The notes under the pieces were generated by a model. It did not search any database. It had not been told where the DNA came from and saw nothing but the letters and a program-made list of their open reading frames with translations. Shown piece by piece: positions 8,653-18,356 of a stretch of 64,000 nt of DNA. The translations under genes were made by a program, and so were the position numbers. Every line of letters begins with the position of its first letter. The stretch's first letter is position 1. Source of the DNA: Herpetosiphon giganteus (GTDB lineage: Bacteria > Chloroflexota > Chloroflexia > Chloroflexales > Herpetosiphonaceae); NCBI RefSeq assembly GCF_016907925.1, contig NZ_JAFBCZ010000004.1:186001-250000 (forward strand). Reading direction: 5' to 3'.

Positions 8653-9666
8653 ATGCCTCATTACGGCTTCAATTTACAATGGATGTATCATTATGTTCAG
8701 GGCAAGTTGCCAGCAGAACCAGATCACAAGGCCTTGAACTGGATCGCCAAGCAGGGCTTTAATTTTATTCGGATTCCAACCAATTATTGGTTTTGGACGC
8801 GCGATTGGCAATATACCAACCCTGATGAGACGATCATCGGGTATATTGACCGTTACATCGCCGCATGTCGCGAATATGGCCTGCATGTGAGCCTAAACTT
8901 GCATCGAGCGCCCGGATATTGTATCAATGGGAACGATCTCGAACGGCATAATTTATGGCAAGATGCTGAAGCCCAAGATGGCTTCGTGTGGCTCTGGGAA
9001 TATTTTGCCCAACGCTACAAAGGTATCCCTGCTGGCGAATTAAGCTTCGATTTGCTCAACGAACCGCCGAATATCGACCAGTATGGCTTGACGCGACGCA
9101 ACCATGCGGCGATCATGCGACGGACAGTTGCTGCAATTCGCGCAGTTGACCCGCAACGGGCAATTGTGATCGATGGGCTGGGTGGTGGCCACTTGGCAAT
9201 GCCCGAACTCGCTGACTTGGGCGTAACCCACAGCGGGCGCGGCTATCAGCCAATGGCGGTGAGCCACTACCAAGCTAGTTGGTGGGATGGGCACGAAGGT
9301 TTAGCGGCTCCAACGTACCCATTAGAGTGGCACAATCATTATTGGGATCGGGCTGGCTTAGTCGAGTTTTACCGTCCATGGCGCGACGTACAAGCGCGGA
9401 ACGTCGCCATCCATATCGGTGAATTTGGCTGCTATAACCGTACACCCAACGATGTGGCGCTGCGCTGGTTCCGCGATATTCTCAGCGTTTATCAAGAATT
9501 TGGTTGGGGCTTCGGTCTATGGGAGTTCGAAGGCGCATTTGGAATTATCAATCATGGCCGACCACATGCCCGCTACGACGTTGTTGATGGCTACTCCGTT
9601 GACCGTGATTTACTCGATTTGCTCCTCGCTGCCCGTCTGCCCGAAGCGCCAGAAGGAATACAATAA
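8653..9666 (+). CDS. Cytoplasmic GH5-type glycosidase
   Basis: Glycoside hydrolase of 337 residues with clan A catalytic residues: Glu137 in LLNEPPN (acid/base) and Glu257 in HIGEFGC (nucleophile). Other GH5 signs are GFNFIRIPTNYW (about residues 35-46) and SLNLHRAPGY (about 80-89). No signal peptide, so it probably acts on imported oligosaccharides. The start is set by AAGGA 7 bases before the ATG at 8653; a GTG 22 codons upstream lacks a binding site. Its stop overlaps the ATG of the epimerase by one base (TAATG), implying coupled translation. Beta-mannoside or beta-glucoside cleavage are both possible. Confidence 0.86.
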   Translation: MPHYGFNLQWMYHYVQGKLPAEPDHKALNWIAKQGFNFIRIPTNYWFWTRDWQYTNPDETIIGYIDRYIAACREYGLHVSLNLHRAPGYCINGNDLERHNLWQDAEAQDGFVWLWEYFAQRYKGIPAGELSFDLLNEPPNIDQYGLTRRNHAAIMRRTVAAIRAVDPQRAIVIDGLGGGHLAMPELADLGVTHSGRGYQPMAVSHYQASWWDGHEGLAAPTYPLEWHNHYWDRAGLVEFYRPWRDVQARNVAIHIGEFGCYNRTPNDVALRWFRDILSVYQEFGWGFGLWEFEGAFGIINHGRPHARYDVVDGYSVDRDLLDLLLAARLPEAPEGIQ

Positions 9667-10916
9667 TGGCGAATCTCGTAGATGGCGGCTTTGATCATGG
9701 CGTGCGCGAAATTTGGCAAGCTCAGTTTCGCGACGAAGTGTTGGGCAATATTTTGCCATTTTGGGCAAACCACACGCTTGATCACGAGCATGGTGGCTTT
9801 TATGGCGGCTTAACCAACGATCTGACAATCCATAATGAGTTTCCTCGCTCAGCCGTATTATGTGGCCGGATTCTTTGGACGTTTGCATGTGCATATCGTA
9901 CACTTGGCGACCCACGCGATTTGGCGGTGGCCGAGTATGCCTATGCCTATCTTAAACAGGCGTTTTGGGATAAAACCTACGGCGGATTATATTGGTCGAT
10001 TGATGCCAACGGCCAGCCTTTGGCCGAGCATAAACAAACCTATGCCCAGTCGTTTGCTATCTACGGTTTGGCAGAATATGTGCGTGCCACTGGCGATCAG
10101 AGCGCCTTGGCCTTGGCTCAGGAAATTTTCCATTTGATCGAAAATCATGCCTTTGACCCAGCCTACGGTGGCTATATCGAGGGTTGTGATCGGGTTTGGC
10201 AGCCGCTTGGCGATAGCCGCCTGAGCAAGCTTGAGCCAGAAGCCCGCAAAACCATGAACACCATGCTACATATGATGGAAGCCTACGCCAACCTGCTGCG
10301 GGTCTGGGATGTGGCCGATGTGCGCCAGCAATTGGCTAGCCTCATCGAAGCCTGCTGCGAACACATTATCGATCCTGTGCAAGGCCGCTTTCACCTGTTT
10401 TTCGATGATCAATGGAACCACAGCGAGCATGGCATTTCGTATGGCCACGATATTGAAGGTAGTTGGTTGCTGATGGAAGCAGCCCATGTTTTGGGCGATG
10501 CTTGCCTGATTGCCAAAGCCGAAACCTTGGCAATTGGCATGGCCGAAGCAGTCTATCGCAATGGCCGTCACGCCGATGGCAGCATCATTCACGAACGCGC
10601 AGCCGATGGCTCGATCAACTTCGAGCGCCATTGGTGGCCGCAAGCAGAAGCCGTCGTTGGCTTCTACAACGCCTATCAGGCAACCGGCAATCAAGAGTTT
10701 GCCCAAGCTGCCTACGATAGCTGGGATTTTATTCAACGCTATTTTATCGACCACGATCATGGCGATTGGTTCAAGATTTTAGATGCCCAAAACCAACCAT
10801 TGGGAGCGATTCCAAAAGTTGGCCCGTGGGAATGCCCCTATCACCATGCGCGAGTTTGTTTTGAAATGATCGAACGTTTAGCTGAACACAATGTAAGTGT
10901 TCAGATGCGAGGATAA
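9666..10916 (+). CDS. AGE-family epimerase, probable cellobiose/mannobiose 2-epimerase
   Basis: Cytosolic (alpha/alpha)6-barrel epimerase of 416 residues that inverts carbon 2 of the reducing-end sugar. Family residues are visible: [20 protein letters not shown] near the N-terminus, the histidine region [18 protein letters not shown] (about 258-275), and [17 protein letters not shown] (about 319-335) with the conserved HWWPQAE. Length matches cellobiose 2-epimerases (about 390-420). Placement between the GH5 enzyme and the CE7 esterase, one base after one gene and one base before the next, supports conversion of mannobiose to mannosyl-glucose for the GH130 phosphorylase. N-acylglucosamine epimerase is a less likely alternative. 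Confidence 0.87.
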   Translation: MANLVDGGFDHGVREIWQAQFRDEVLGNILPFWANHTLDHEHGGFYGGLTNDLTIHNEFPRSAVLCGRILWTFACAYRTLGDPRDLAVAEYAYAYLKQAFWDKTYGGLYWSIDANGQPLAEHKQTYAQSFAIYGLAEYVRATGDQSALALAQEIFHLIENHAFDPAYGGYIEGCDRVWQPLGDSRLSKLEPEARKTMNTMLHMMEAYANLLRVWDVADVRQQLASLIEACCEHIIDPVQGRFHLFFDDQWNHSEHGISYGHDIEGSWLLMEAAHVLGDACLIAKAETLAIGMAEAVYRNGRHADGSIIHERAADGSINFERHWWPQAEAVVGFYNAYQATGNQEFAQAAYDSWDFIQRYFIDHDHGDWFKILDAQNQPLGAIPKVGPWECPYHHARVCFEMIERLAEHNVSVQMRG

Positions 10917-10917
10917 C

Positions 10918-11904
10918 ATGCAATTTGACATGCCCTTAGAGCAGTTGCGCGAATATCGCCCAGAACGCACCGAGCCAGCAGATTTTGACCAGTTTTGGCA
11001 AAATACCTTAGCTGATGCCCGTCAATATCCCTTGAATGCGACCTTCGAGCCATACGATATGGGCTTGCCCTTAATCGAAGCCTACGATGTGACCTTCAAT
11101 GGCTATGGCGGCCAGCCAATCAAAGGCTGGTTCTTGTTGCCACGCAACACCACCCAGCCACTGCCATGTATTGTCGAATATATTGGCTATGGCGGGGGCC
11201 GTGGCTTAGCAATCGATTGGCTGCTGTGGCCAAGCGCTGGCTATGCCGTGTTTGCGATGGATAATCGCGGCCAAGGCTCTGGCTGGCGTACTGGCGACAC
11301 GCCCGACACTGAAATTGAGGGCGGCAATCCGCAAATTCCTGGCTTTATGACCCGCGGCGTGCTTAGCCCCCAAACCTATTTTTACCGCCGCTTGTTCACC
11401 GACGCAGTGCGGGCGATCGAAGCAGCCCGTTCGCATCCCTTGGTCGATGCCAGCAAAGTGGCGTTGGCTGGTGGCAGCCAAGGTGGCGGCATCGCGATTG
11501 CGGCAGCAGGCTTGCAACCAGATGTGGCCGCCGTCTTGCCCGATGTGCCATTTTTGTGCCACTATCGCCGCGCCACCACCATGGTCGATAGCTATCCCTA
11601 CGCCGAAATTGCCCAATATTGCGCCCGCCATCGCACCAAAATCGAGCAAGTATTCAATACCTTGGATTATTTCGATGGCGTGCAATTTGCGGCCCGCGCC
11701 ACCAGCCCAAGCTTGTTCTCAGTTGGCTTGATGGATGATGTTTGTCCACCATCGACCGTCTTTGCTGCCTACAACCATTATGCTGGGCCAAAAGACATTA
11801 CGGTTTGGCAGTTCAATCGGCACGAAGGCGGTGAAAACTTCCAAACCCTTGAAAAACTCAAATTCCTAGCCAAGCTTTGGGGCAACGAGGAACGCACTGC
11901 ATGA
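10918..11904 (+). CDS. CE7 acetyl esterase (acetylxylan esterase / cephalosporin-C deacetylase family)
   Basis: Serine esterase of 328 residues that removes acetyl groups from sugars or oligosaccharides. The nucleophile is Ser187 in GGSQGG. Asp274 in LMDDVCPP and His302 in NRHEGG complete the triad, at positions like those of characterised CE7 enzymes. The oxyanion-hole segment YIGYGGGRG and DNRGQGSG are present. No signal peptide, as usual for CE7, so it likely deacetylates imported acetylated manno-oligosaccharides (softwood glucomannan is acetylated). GAGG precedes the ATG; a GTG 7 codons earlier overlaps the epimerase and is less likely. The stop overlaps manA in ATGA. Confidence 0.92.
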   Translation: MQFDMPLEQLREYRPERTEPADFDQFWQNTLADARQYPLNATFEPYDMGLPLIEAYDVTFNGYGGQPIKGWFLLPRNTTQPLPCIVEYIGYGGGRGLAIDWLLWPSAGYAVFAMDNRGQGSGWRTGDTPDTEIEGGNPQIPGFMTRGVLSPQTYFYRRLFTDAVRAIEAARSHPLVDASKVALAGGSQGGGIAIAAAGLQPDVAAVLPDVPFLCHYRRATTMVDSYPYAEIAQYCARHRTKIEQVFNTLDYFDGVQFAARATSPSLFSVGLMDDVCPPSTVFAAYNHYAGPKDITVWQFNRHEGGENFQTLEKLKFLAKLWGNEERTA

Positions 11905-12881
11905 GCGTGATCGAGCTCTATCCGTTGCTGACCCAAGCGCGTTATGTCGAGCCAATTTGGGGTGGTCCCCAATTGGCTCGCTGGCTGCATTTGCCCAACC
12001 CAGAGCATAGCAAATTGGGCGAAGTTTGGCAGGTTTACGATCAAAATCTGATCGTCAATGGCTCGTTGGCTGGTCAGACCTTAGCCGAGGTCACCAGCCA
12101 ATTCGGCCCAGCCTTGGTTGGCACAACCACCAACGAACGCTATGGCCATGATTTTCCGTTGTTGTTGAAATTCATTGCTGCTGCCCAACCGCTCTCAGTG
12201 CAAGTCCATCCCGACGATGCCTACGCCCACACCCACGAGGCCGCAACGGGATTTCACGGCAAAACTGAGGCTTGGTACATTCTCGAAGCCGAAACCGGAG
12301 CCGAGGTCGTCCATGGCTTTCGCGAGGCGACCACGCGCCAAGCCTGTGAAGCAGCGCTCGCCGCTGGCACGCTCCCAGAGCTTTTGCGCCAAGTGCCAGT
12401 CAGCGCTGGCGATTTGGTTTTTGTGCCAGCCAAAACGATTCATGCAATCAACCCAGGCGTGGTGTTGTTCGAGATTCAGCAAAAATCCGACCTAACCTAT
12501 CGGGTCTACGATTATGATCGGCGCGATGCGACCACAGGTTTGCCACGCCAACTGCATCTTGAGCAAGCCTTCGCGGTCTTGGATTTTGTAGCAACCGAGC
12601 CAGCCTTGGTTGAGCCAATGCAGATCAATCCAAATGTACGTTTGCTGGTACGTTGCCCATTCTTCAGCTTGGAGCATTGGCAGCTCAACAGCATTCAATC
12701 GTTGAGCACCTCAGTAACCAGTTTTGATTGTTGGACGGTGCTCAACGGGAGTTGTAGCCTTGGTTGGAGCGCTGGCAGCCTTGAATTAAGCCATGGCATG
12801 TCGGTGATCGTGCCCGCCCAATTGGGCCAATATCAACTTTATCCCGAGCCAAGCGCCGAATTGTTACGGGCGTATGTGTAG
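11901..12881 (+). CDS. manA: Mannose-6-phosphate isomerase, class I
   Basis: Zinc enzyme interconverting mannose 6-phosphate and fructose 6-phosphate, the exit of mannan breakdown into glycolysis. The 326-residue protein is of the short Bacillus-type. Zinc ligands are visible: VQVHPDD (His103), GKTEAWY (Glu123) and KTIHAINPG (His181). The start ATG forms an ATGA overlap with the CE7 stop; an upstream in-frame start lies inside the esterase and lacks a good binding site. A phosphomannomutase to convert mannose 1-phosphate is not in the window. A GGGATCAGG heptad array begins 3 bases after the stop. Confidence 0.95.
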   Translation: MSVIELYPLLTQARYVEPIWGGPQLARWLHLPNPEHSKLGEVWQVYDQNLIVNGSLAGQTLAEVTSQFGPALVGTTTNERYGHDFPLLLKFIAAAQPLSVQVHPDDAYAHTHEAATGFHGKTEAWYILEAETGAEVVHGFREATTRQACEAALAAGTLPELLRQVPVSAGDLVFVPAKTIHAINPGVVLFEIQQKSDLTYRVYDYDRRDATTGLPRQLHLEQAFAVLDFVATEPALVEPMQINPNVRLLVRCPFFSLEHWQLNSIQSLSTSVTSFDCWTVLNGSCSLGWSAGSLELSHGMSVIVPAQLGQYQLYPEPSAELLRAYV

Positions 12882-12884
12882 TCG

Positions 12885-13103
12885 AGGGATCAGGATTCAG
12901 GATTCAGGGGCCAGTTTACAGGCTAGAAATACGATAGTTGATCTTTAGCTAATCACTGACCCATAGTCCCTAACCCCTAATCCCTCATCGCTCATCTAGT
13001 TTGCTCTCAGCCTATAGTAGCCGAGGGATCAGGGTTAGGATTCAGGGATCAGCTATAAGGATTAGCTTTAGATCTGATCCCTAGTCCCTAACCCCTGACC
13101 CCT
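12885..13103. repeat. Two inverted heptad-array modules
   Basis: Between manA and the GH2 gene lie two similar modules. Each starts with AGGGATC-type 7-base units (12886-12914 and 13023-13054) and ends with inverted AGTCCCT/AACCCCT-type units (12958-12999 and 13076-13103). Four units at 13076, 13083, 13090 and 13097 read GATCCCT, AGTCCCT, AACCCCT and GACCCCT. Each module can fold as a long imperfect hairpin. No gene is present. Confidence 0.82.
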
Positions 13104-13152
13104 ACTATATAGCTTGCCACCAGCTTTTGGGGCAAAGAAAGAATTACTATTC

Positions 13153-15633
13153 ATGCAAAAGCTCGCATTACAGCAAGCATGGCAGGCCAAACAACGTGAC
13201 CCTCAACACACCGTGCTCGCTGATGCGACCAGCAGCGAGGGCTGGATTGCCGCGCCAGTTCCCGGCACGATTTACGAAGCACTACTTGCCGCCAACCAAA
13301 TTCCCGATCCATTCGATGGCATGAATGAGCTTGATGTGCAGTGGGTTGGCGATGTCGATTGGCTCTATCGCTGCGATTTTGAGCTAAGCGCTGAACAAGC
13401 CAGCCAACCAGCAGCCTTGCACTGCGCAGGCTTGGATACCATCGCCACAGTTTGGCTCAATGGCCAAGAATTGCTCAGCAGCGATAATATGTTTGTGCCC
13501 CAACGCGCCGTCGTCAGCAACCAATTGCAGGCTGGCAACAATCAATTGCTGATTGAATTTCGCTCGGCACTGAAGTATGGCCATGCGTTGCAAGCAGAAA
13601 TGGGCCAACTCGGCGTGTGGAATGGCGATCCCAGCCGTTTATACCTGCGCAAAGCTCAATATCACTATGGCTGGGATTGGGGTCCGGCGTTATTAACTGC
13701 TGGCCCTTGGCTGCCAGTCACGCTGGAATTGGGCGCGACCCGCCTGAGCGATCTGGCATGCCCAATCATGGTAGCCGATGATTGCTCAACTGCCGATTTT
13801 GTTGTAACTGCAACCGTTGCGGATGCGACAGCAGATACAGCGGTCTTAATCCAATTGTGGAATCCAGCAGGCGAACTGATTGCTGAAAAACACCAATTGG
13901 TTGATACTGGCCGCGTTGAGCACACAATTAGCATCGATCAGCCAAGTTTGTGGTGGCCGCATGGCTATGGCGCACAAGCTCGCTATCGCTTGATGGTCAG
14001 CGTATTTGCTGGTCAAACTCAGCTTGATCAGCGCGAATTACAGCTTGGCGTGCGCCGCGTGCGCTTGGTGCAAGAGCCATTGCGCGACGAAGCAGGGGAA
14101 ACATTTCTGTTTGAAATCAATAATGTGCCCATGTTCTGTGGTGGCGCAAATTGGATTCCAGCCGATCTGCTGACCAATCGGATAAGTAACGAAACCTATC
14201 GCCGCTTGCTCCAAGCATCGGTGGATAGCCATATGATCATGATTCGAATTTGGGGCGGCGGCATTTACGAGGTTGATCATTTCTATGATCTTTGCGATGA
14301 GCTAGGCTTGCTGGTGTGGCAAGATTTTATGTTTGCCTGCGGCATGTATCCAGCCCATCCTGAATTTTTGGCCAGCGTCGAGGCTGAAGCAATCGCCCAA
14401 GTCCAGCGCTTGCGCCATCACCCATCGATTGTGCTGTGGTGTGGCAACAACGAAGATTACCAAATTGCCCAAACCTTCAATGCCTACGATCATAGTTTTC
14501 AGGGCGATTTTACCCAAACCAGCTTTCCAGCGCGCGAAATCTACGAGCGCTTGCTGCCCAAGGTATGCGCCCAATACGATCCTACGACGTTATATTGGCC
14601 CGGCAGCCCCTACGGCGGAGCCGATGTCTATGATAAAACCCGTGGCGACCGCCACACCTGGGATGTTTGGCATAGCGCGATGGCTCCCTACCAAGACTAT
14701 CCCAAGTACGAAGGCCGCTTTGTCAGCGAGTTTGGCATGGAATCAAGCGCCGCCTTGCAAACCTTGTTGAGCGTGTTGCCCGCAGATCAGCGCTATCCCC
14801 AAAGCCGCGTCGTCGAGCACCACAACAAGTCCGAGGGTGGCGCACGCCGCTTGGCGGTCTATCTCAACGATACCTTGCGCTTTGAAAACACGCTTGAATC
14901 GTATGTCTATGCGACCCAATTTATGCAAGCAGAAGCTTTGGCTGCGGCCTATCGCGGCTGGCGGCGGCGCTGGGCTGGCCCAGGTCGGTATGCAGTAGCA
15001 GGAGCGTTGGTCTGGCAACTCAACGATTGTTGGCCGGTAATTAGCTGGGCAATTATCGATTCGGCTTTGCGCAATAAACCCGCTATCTATAGCATTGGCC
15101 GCGAGCTAGCGCCGATTAGCGCAGGCCTACAGCGCAGCAAAACCCAAATTGAGGCGTGGGTGATCAATGGCACGCTCAAATCAATCAATGCAAGCATTAT
15201 TATTACAGGCTACGATTTGCAAGGCAGATTGCTATTTGAGCAAAACCATACTCATGAATTAGCCGCCAATCAAGCCAGCCCACTCACAAGCTTCGCATTG
15301 ACTGATCCCGATCAGACGGTGGTTGGTATGCAAGTGCTGGTTGATGGTGCAGTGGTGGGGCGAGCCAGCTCGTGGCCTGAGCCATTCAAATATCTGCCAG
15401 CCTATGACCCGCAACTTAGCATCACCCGCTTAGCCGACGATTGGCTTGAAATCAGCAGCCAACGGCCAGCCAAAGGGGTTTGGTTGCAAGCAGGCGATGC
15501 GGTGCACTGGAGTGATAATCTGCTTGATCTCTTGCCCAACCAACCGCAACGCATCCAAGCTCGCGGCCTAGGCCAGCAGCCAATCGAGCTTAAGTGGTTG
15601 CATTGGGATCAGAACAGAGAGCATAGAGCATAG
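13153..15633 (+). CDS. GH2 beta-mannosidase
   Basis: Exo-acting beta-mannosidase of 826 residues that removes mannose from non-reducing ends of manno-oligosaccharides. The N-terminal jelly roll has VPGTIYEALLAA and the beta-mannosidase-specific DVDWLYRCDFEL. YHYGWDWGPALLTAGPW (about residues 171-187) is typical for the family. Catalytic residues are Glu434 in WCGNNED (acid/base) and Glu526 in VSEFGMES (nucleophile). No signal peptide. The ATG at 13153 is preferred; a TTG 13 codons upstream has no clear binding site either. The final codons (REHRA and TAG) lie in AGAGCAT-type heptads. It follows the operon after a repeat-filled gap. Confidence 0.93.
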   Translation: MQKLALQQAWQAKQRDPQHTVLADATSSEGWIAAPVPGTIYEALLAANQIPDPFDGMNELDVQWVGDVDWLYRCDFELSAEQASQPAALHCAGLDTIATVWLNGQELLSSDNMFVPQRAVVSNQLQAGNNQLLIEFRSALKYGHALQAEMGQLGVWNGDPSRLYLRKAQYHYGWDWGPALLTAGPWLPVTLELGATRLSDLACPIMVADDCSTADFVVTATVADATADTAVLIQLWNPAGELIAEKHQLVDTGRVEHTISIDQPSLWWPHGYGAQARYRLMVSVFAGQTQLDQRELQLGVRRVRLVQEPLRDEAGETFLFEINNVPMFCGGANWIPADLLTNRISNETYRRLLQASVDSHMIMIRIWGGGIYEVDHFYDLCDELGLLVWQDFMFACGMYPAHPEFLASVEAEAIAQVQRLRHHPSIVLWCGNNEDYQIAQTFNAYDHSFQGDFTQTSFPAREIYERLLPKVCAQYDPTTLYWPGSPYGGADVYDKTRGDRHTWDVWHSAMAPYQDYPKYEGRFVSEFGMESSAALQTLLSVLPADQRYPQSRVVEHHNKSEGGARRLAVYLNDTLRFENTLESYVYATQFMQAEALAAAYRGWRRRWAGPGRYAVAGALVWQLNDCWPVISWAIIDSALRNKPAIYSIGRELAPISAGLQRSKTQIEAWVINGTLKSINASIIITGYDLQGRLLFEQNHTHELAANQASPLTSFALTDPDQTVVGMQVLVDGAVVGRASSWPEPFKYLPAYDPQLSITRLADDWLEISSQRPAKGVWLQAGDAVHWSDNLLDLLPNQPQRIQARGLGQQPIELKWLHWDQNREHRA

Positions 15634-15783
15634 AACATAGAACATAGAGTCAGAGGGCAAAATTAGGAGCAGAATTTAACGCAGAGGCGCAGAGGAACCA
15701 TGGCTATTGGCTATAGGCTTTTGGTGTGCGGAGCTTAACTTATCATGCCAAAAATTGTTCCGATAGCCGATAGCCTCATCTTC
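15612..15783. repeat. Heptad arrays overlapping the GH2 stop codon
   Basis: AGAGCAT and AGAACAT units run from about 15615 through the GH2 stop to 15647. An AACGCAGAGG element follows at 15678-15695, then GGCTATT, GGCTATA, GGCTTTT, GGTGTGC and GGAGCTT at 15702-15736. The GATAGCC units near 15765-15778 are the inverted partners. The stretch from 15716 to about 15780 is closely matched at 36330-36420, including a shared core ATCATGCCAAAAAT, so it is a dispersed element. Confidence 0.82.
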
Positions 15784-15787
15784 ATGG

Positions 15788-15830
15788 ATCAAAAAACGCC
15801 GATCGCTGATTAATACCAACGATCGGCGTT
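15788..15830 (-). terminator. Rho-independent terminator of the cysteine hydrolase gene
   Basis: AACGCCGATCG at 15795-15805 pairs with CGATCGGCGTT at 15820-15830. Read on the minus strand the perfect 11-base-pair stem is followed by TTTTTTGATCC. It lies five bases downstream of the hydrolase stop. Confidence 0.85.
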
Positions 15831-15835
15831 GTTGG

Positions 15836-16357
15836 TTAAAACTTAATATTGTAGCTTGAATAGACGCGGGCAAAGTTGCGCAACACACTATTGTGGTGGG
15901 CAATAATTTGGGCAGCTTTGAGGGTTTCGCCATCGAAGGTGCTGTGGGCATCGGCTGCAAGGCTTACTCGAAAGCCGCGCGACCACGCAGCGCGACAGGT
16001 GGTATCGATGCATAATTCGGTTTGAAACCCAGCCAACACCAGCTGTTTGATCTCGCGCTGACGCAGCATTTCGGCCAAATCGGTGTGCAAGAAGGCGTTT
16101 GGAGTTTCTTTTTGCAACACCAAATCGCCAGCTTGCAATGTGCAAACCTCGTGCAACTGCCAGCCCGGGCTGCCTGGCGCATCAGGGTCATCGGGGCCGC
16201 CATTATGTTGCACATAGACAATAGCCGCGTTATTATTGCGCGCTGCGTTAATTAATGTTTCGATTGCGGCCAACACTCGTTCACTTGCATGGACAGTTGC
16301 CTCTGGTGCGAACATATTAACCTGAACATCCAGCAACACTAAGGCAGTTTGGGTCAT
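15836..16357 (-). CDS. Isochorismatase-family cysteine hydrolase
   Basis: Alpha/beta hydrolase of the isochorismatase/nicotinamidase superfamily, 173 residues, cytosolic. The catalytic triad is visible: Asp10 in LLDVQ, Lys83 in LQKETPNAF and Cys116 in TELCIDTT, followed by CRAAWSRGF. The conserved cis-peptide region precedes the cysteine (LAGFQTELC). The precise substrate cannot be told; nicotinamidases normally carry a metal-site His cluster not clear here. The ATG shares its first base with the TAA of the upstream kinase gene, so the two are probably translated together. The TTG start two codons earlier is less likely. Confidence 0.88.
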   Translation of the reverse strand: MTQTALVLLDVQVNMFAPEATVHASERVLAAIETLINAARNNNAAIVYVQHNGGPDDPDAPGSPGWQLHEVCTLQAGDLVLQKETPNAFLHTDLAEMLRQREIKQLVLAGFQTELCIDTTCRAAWSRGFRVSLAADAHSTFDGETLKAAQIIAHHNSVLRNFARVYSSYNIKF

Positions 16358-18234
16358 TACCAATCCTCGCGTACATCAGCGGCACAACGAAAACCAACCT
16401 CGAAATCGGCATCATTGGCAGCAGCTATATTACGATTCGCGCCGCGTAAGGCATCTGGCGAACACGACCATGACCCGCCCCGGGTGACTCGCAAGCCTGC
16501 ACTGGTGGGGAAATCGCGGCCATCGCTTGGGTCATAAGGATAGCGCTTATAGGCCGTATCTGTCCACTCCCAAATATTGCCAGCCATTTCTGCCGCGCCA
16601 CATGGGCTGTCGCCTTGCGGTGAGTAGGCTCCGATTGGCACGGTGCCGCCTGCACCGCCATCACGGGCATTGGCCCGATTTTCGTCCCACTGATCGCCCC
16701 ACGGATAGACTCGCTTGTGACCGGTTGTCGCATCCCAGGTTGCAGCTTTTTCCCATTCTGCTTCGGTTGGCAGGCGCTTGCCAGCCCACTGTGCATAAGC
16801 TTTAGCTTCATCATGCGTTACTTCAACCACCGGATGATCTTCGATGATATGTGGCGGCAATGGCCCACCCCAATAGCGCGGCGGCGTTGTGCCAGTTTCT
16901 TGGGCAAACCGCGCATAATCGGCGCACGTCACTGGAAAACGGTCGATCAAAAAGGTTTTGAGATCAAGCCGATGCACCGGAACCTCATCGGGATCATTGC
17001 CTTCGCTGCCCATTGGCATTACGCCAGCCATCACCCGCACCATTTCGCGGTTATCACCTTCCCAGATCATGCCATGGGGCAGGCGTTCGGCCCGCAATTC
17101 GCTTGGAACTTGCAATGGGCGGCTTGGCTTGCCAGCGTTGGTGCTTGAACGAGGTTGCGTGCCAATGCGTGGCTGGCTAATTGCTGCTGGTTCTGCGGTT
17201 GCTTCGGCTACTGCATGCGCGGCAGCTTGTAGGCTACGGGCACTGGCAAATTGGGCAACCACGGCTGGTTGGCTAATGCTGACCGCCTGATCTTGCTCAA
17301 GCACGCGCTCGAACACCATATGTAAGGCAGCAGCGCTCGGCGGACGATGCTCTGGCTCAATTGCCATGGCGCGATCGACGGCGCGAGCCATCAAGACTGG
17401 AATATCAGGCCGAGCTTGTTCGACGGTTTGCATCGAAATGCCGCGCAAGCGATTTGGCGCTTCTGGCGGCATTTTGCCCACCAACAGATGATAAAGCGTC
17501 GCACCTAAGGCATACAAATCAGAGCGGGGATCGGTTCCTTGACCCAAATACTGTTCAATTGGCGAGTAGCCGCCGGAATAAGCTTGGGCTGCGCGATTGG
17601 TGGCTGTGCCATCACGATATTCCTTGGCAATGCCCAAATCAATCACCATCAGATCGCCATTGGGAGTTAAGCGCAAATTGGCTGGCTTGATGTCGCGGTG
17701 AATAATTGGTGGGTCTTGGGTGTGCAAATAGGTCAGCACATCACACACAATTTTGCCCCACTCGGCCACCGTGCGCCAGGCAAGCATCGTTTCTGCTTCA
17801 TCCATCAATTTTTCGAGATCTTTGCCGGGCACAAATTCCATCACCAAAAACTGCGCCCCGCTGGGATCAGTAAAATAATCGGTGACTTTGGTCATGTTCG
17901 GGTGGCGCAAGCGGGCCAGCAATTGGGCCTCGGCCAAAAATTGCACATGCGCCGATTGATCAAATTCGTTATTTTCTTTGATCGCGCACGGCACTTTAAG
18001 CCGCAGATCAATTGCGCCATAGACCCTGCTGAAGCCACCAGCCCCAATAAAGGTCATAATTTTATAGCGCTCTTGAAGAATGGTTCCGCGTCGCAGTGTG
18101 CCGCTTGCTTCCCGTGGAAGGCTGGCAATCAACGGAGTTGGGGCAAGCGTCCCACAATGCGAGCAAAATCGTGCGCCTGGCGCAAGCAACATTTGGCAAT
18201 TTGTACACGCTAATGCGTTCATAACACTACTCAT
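16357..18234 (-). CDS. Zinc-ribbon Ser/Thr protein kinase fused to a SUMF1/FGE-type domain
   Basis: Signalling protein of 625 residues. Residues 10-28 are a zinc ribbon (CTNC, then CSHC). Residues about 55-320 are a Hanks-type kinase with glycine loop IGAGGFSRVYG, Lys86 in CAIKEN, HRDIKPAN (Asp181) and DLG (Asp199). A low-complexity Ala/Ser/Pro linker leads to a formylglycine-generating-enzyme fold (about 398-620) with RLPTEAEWEKAA, GNIWEWT and GGSWSC. Cys591 matches the first catalytic cysteine of FGE, but the partner five residues later is Leu596, so true formylglycine formation is unlikely; it may be a ligand- or target-binding domain. No membrane segment. Start could also be 18222. Confidence 0.9.
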   Translation of the reverse strand: MSSVMNALACTNCQMLLAPGARFCSHCGTLAPTPLIASLPREASGTLRRGTILQERYKIMTFIGAGGFSRVYGAIDLRLKVPCAIKENNEFDQSAHVQFLAEAQLLARLRHPNMTKVTDYFTDPSGAQFLVMEFVPGKDLEKLMDEAETMLAWRTVAEWGKIVCDVLTYLHTQDPPIIHRDIKPANLRLTPNGDLMVIDLGIAKEYRDGTATNRAAQAYSGGYSPIEQYLGQGTDPRSDLYALGATLYHLLVGKMPPEAPNRLRGISMQTVEQARPDIPVLMARAVDRAMAIEPEHRPPSAAALHMVFERVLEQDQAVSISQPAVVAQFASARSLQAAAHAVAEATAEPAAISQPRIGTQPRSSTNAGKPSRPLQVPSELRAERLPHGMIWEGDNREMVRVMAGVMPMGSEGNDPDEVPVHRLDLKTFLIDRFPVTCADYARFAQETGTTPPRYWGGPLPPHIIEDHPVVEVTHDEAKAYAQWAGKRLPTEAEWEKAATWDATTGHKRVYPWGDQWDENRANARDGGAGGTVPIGAYSPQGDSPCGAAEMAGNIWEWTDTAYKRYPYDPSDGRDFPTSAGLRVTRGGSWSCSPDALRGANRNIAAANDADFEVGFRCAADVREDW

Positions 18235-18356
18235 CTATGGTTAACAGCTTTGGGTTGGTTTGATTATAGCAGTTTGTTCTAAAGCAAAGAGTGTACCAAG
18301 GTCAAGCGCACTTGCCACCTGAATGGGGGATAACGCCTACCCTCGACAATTACTCA

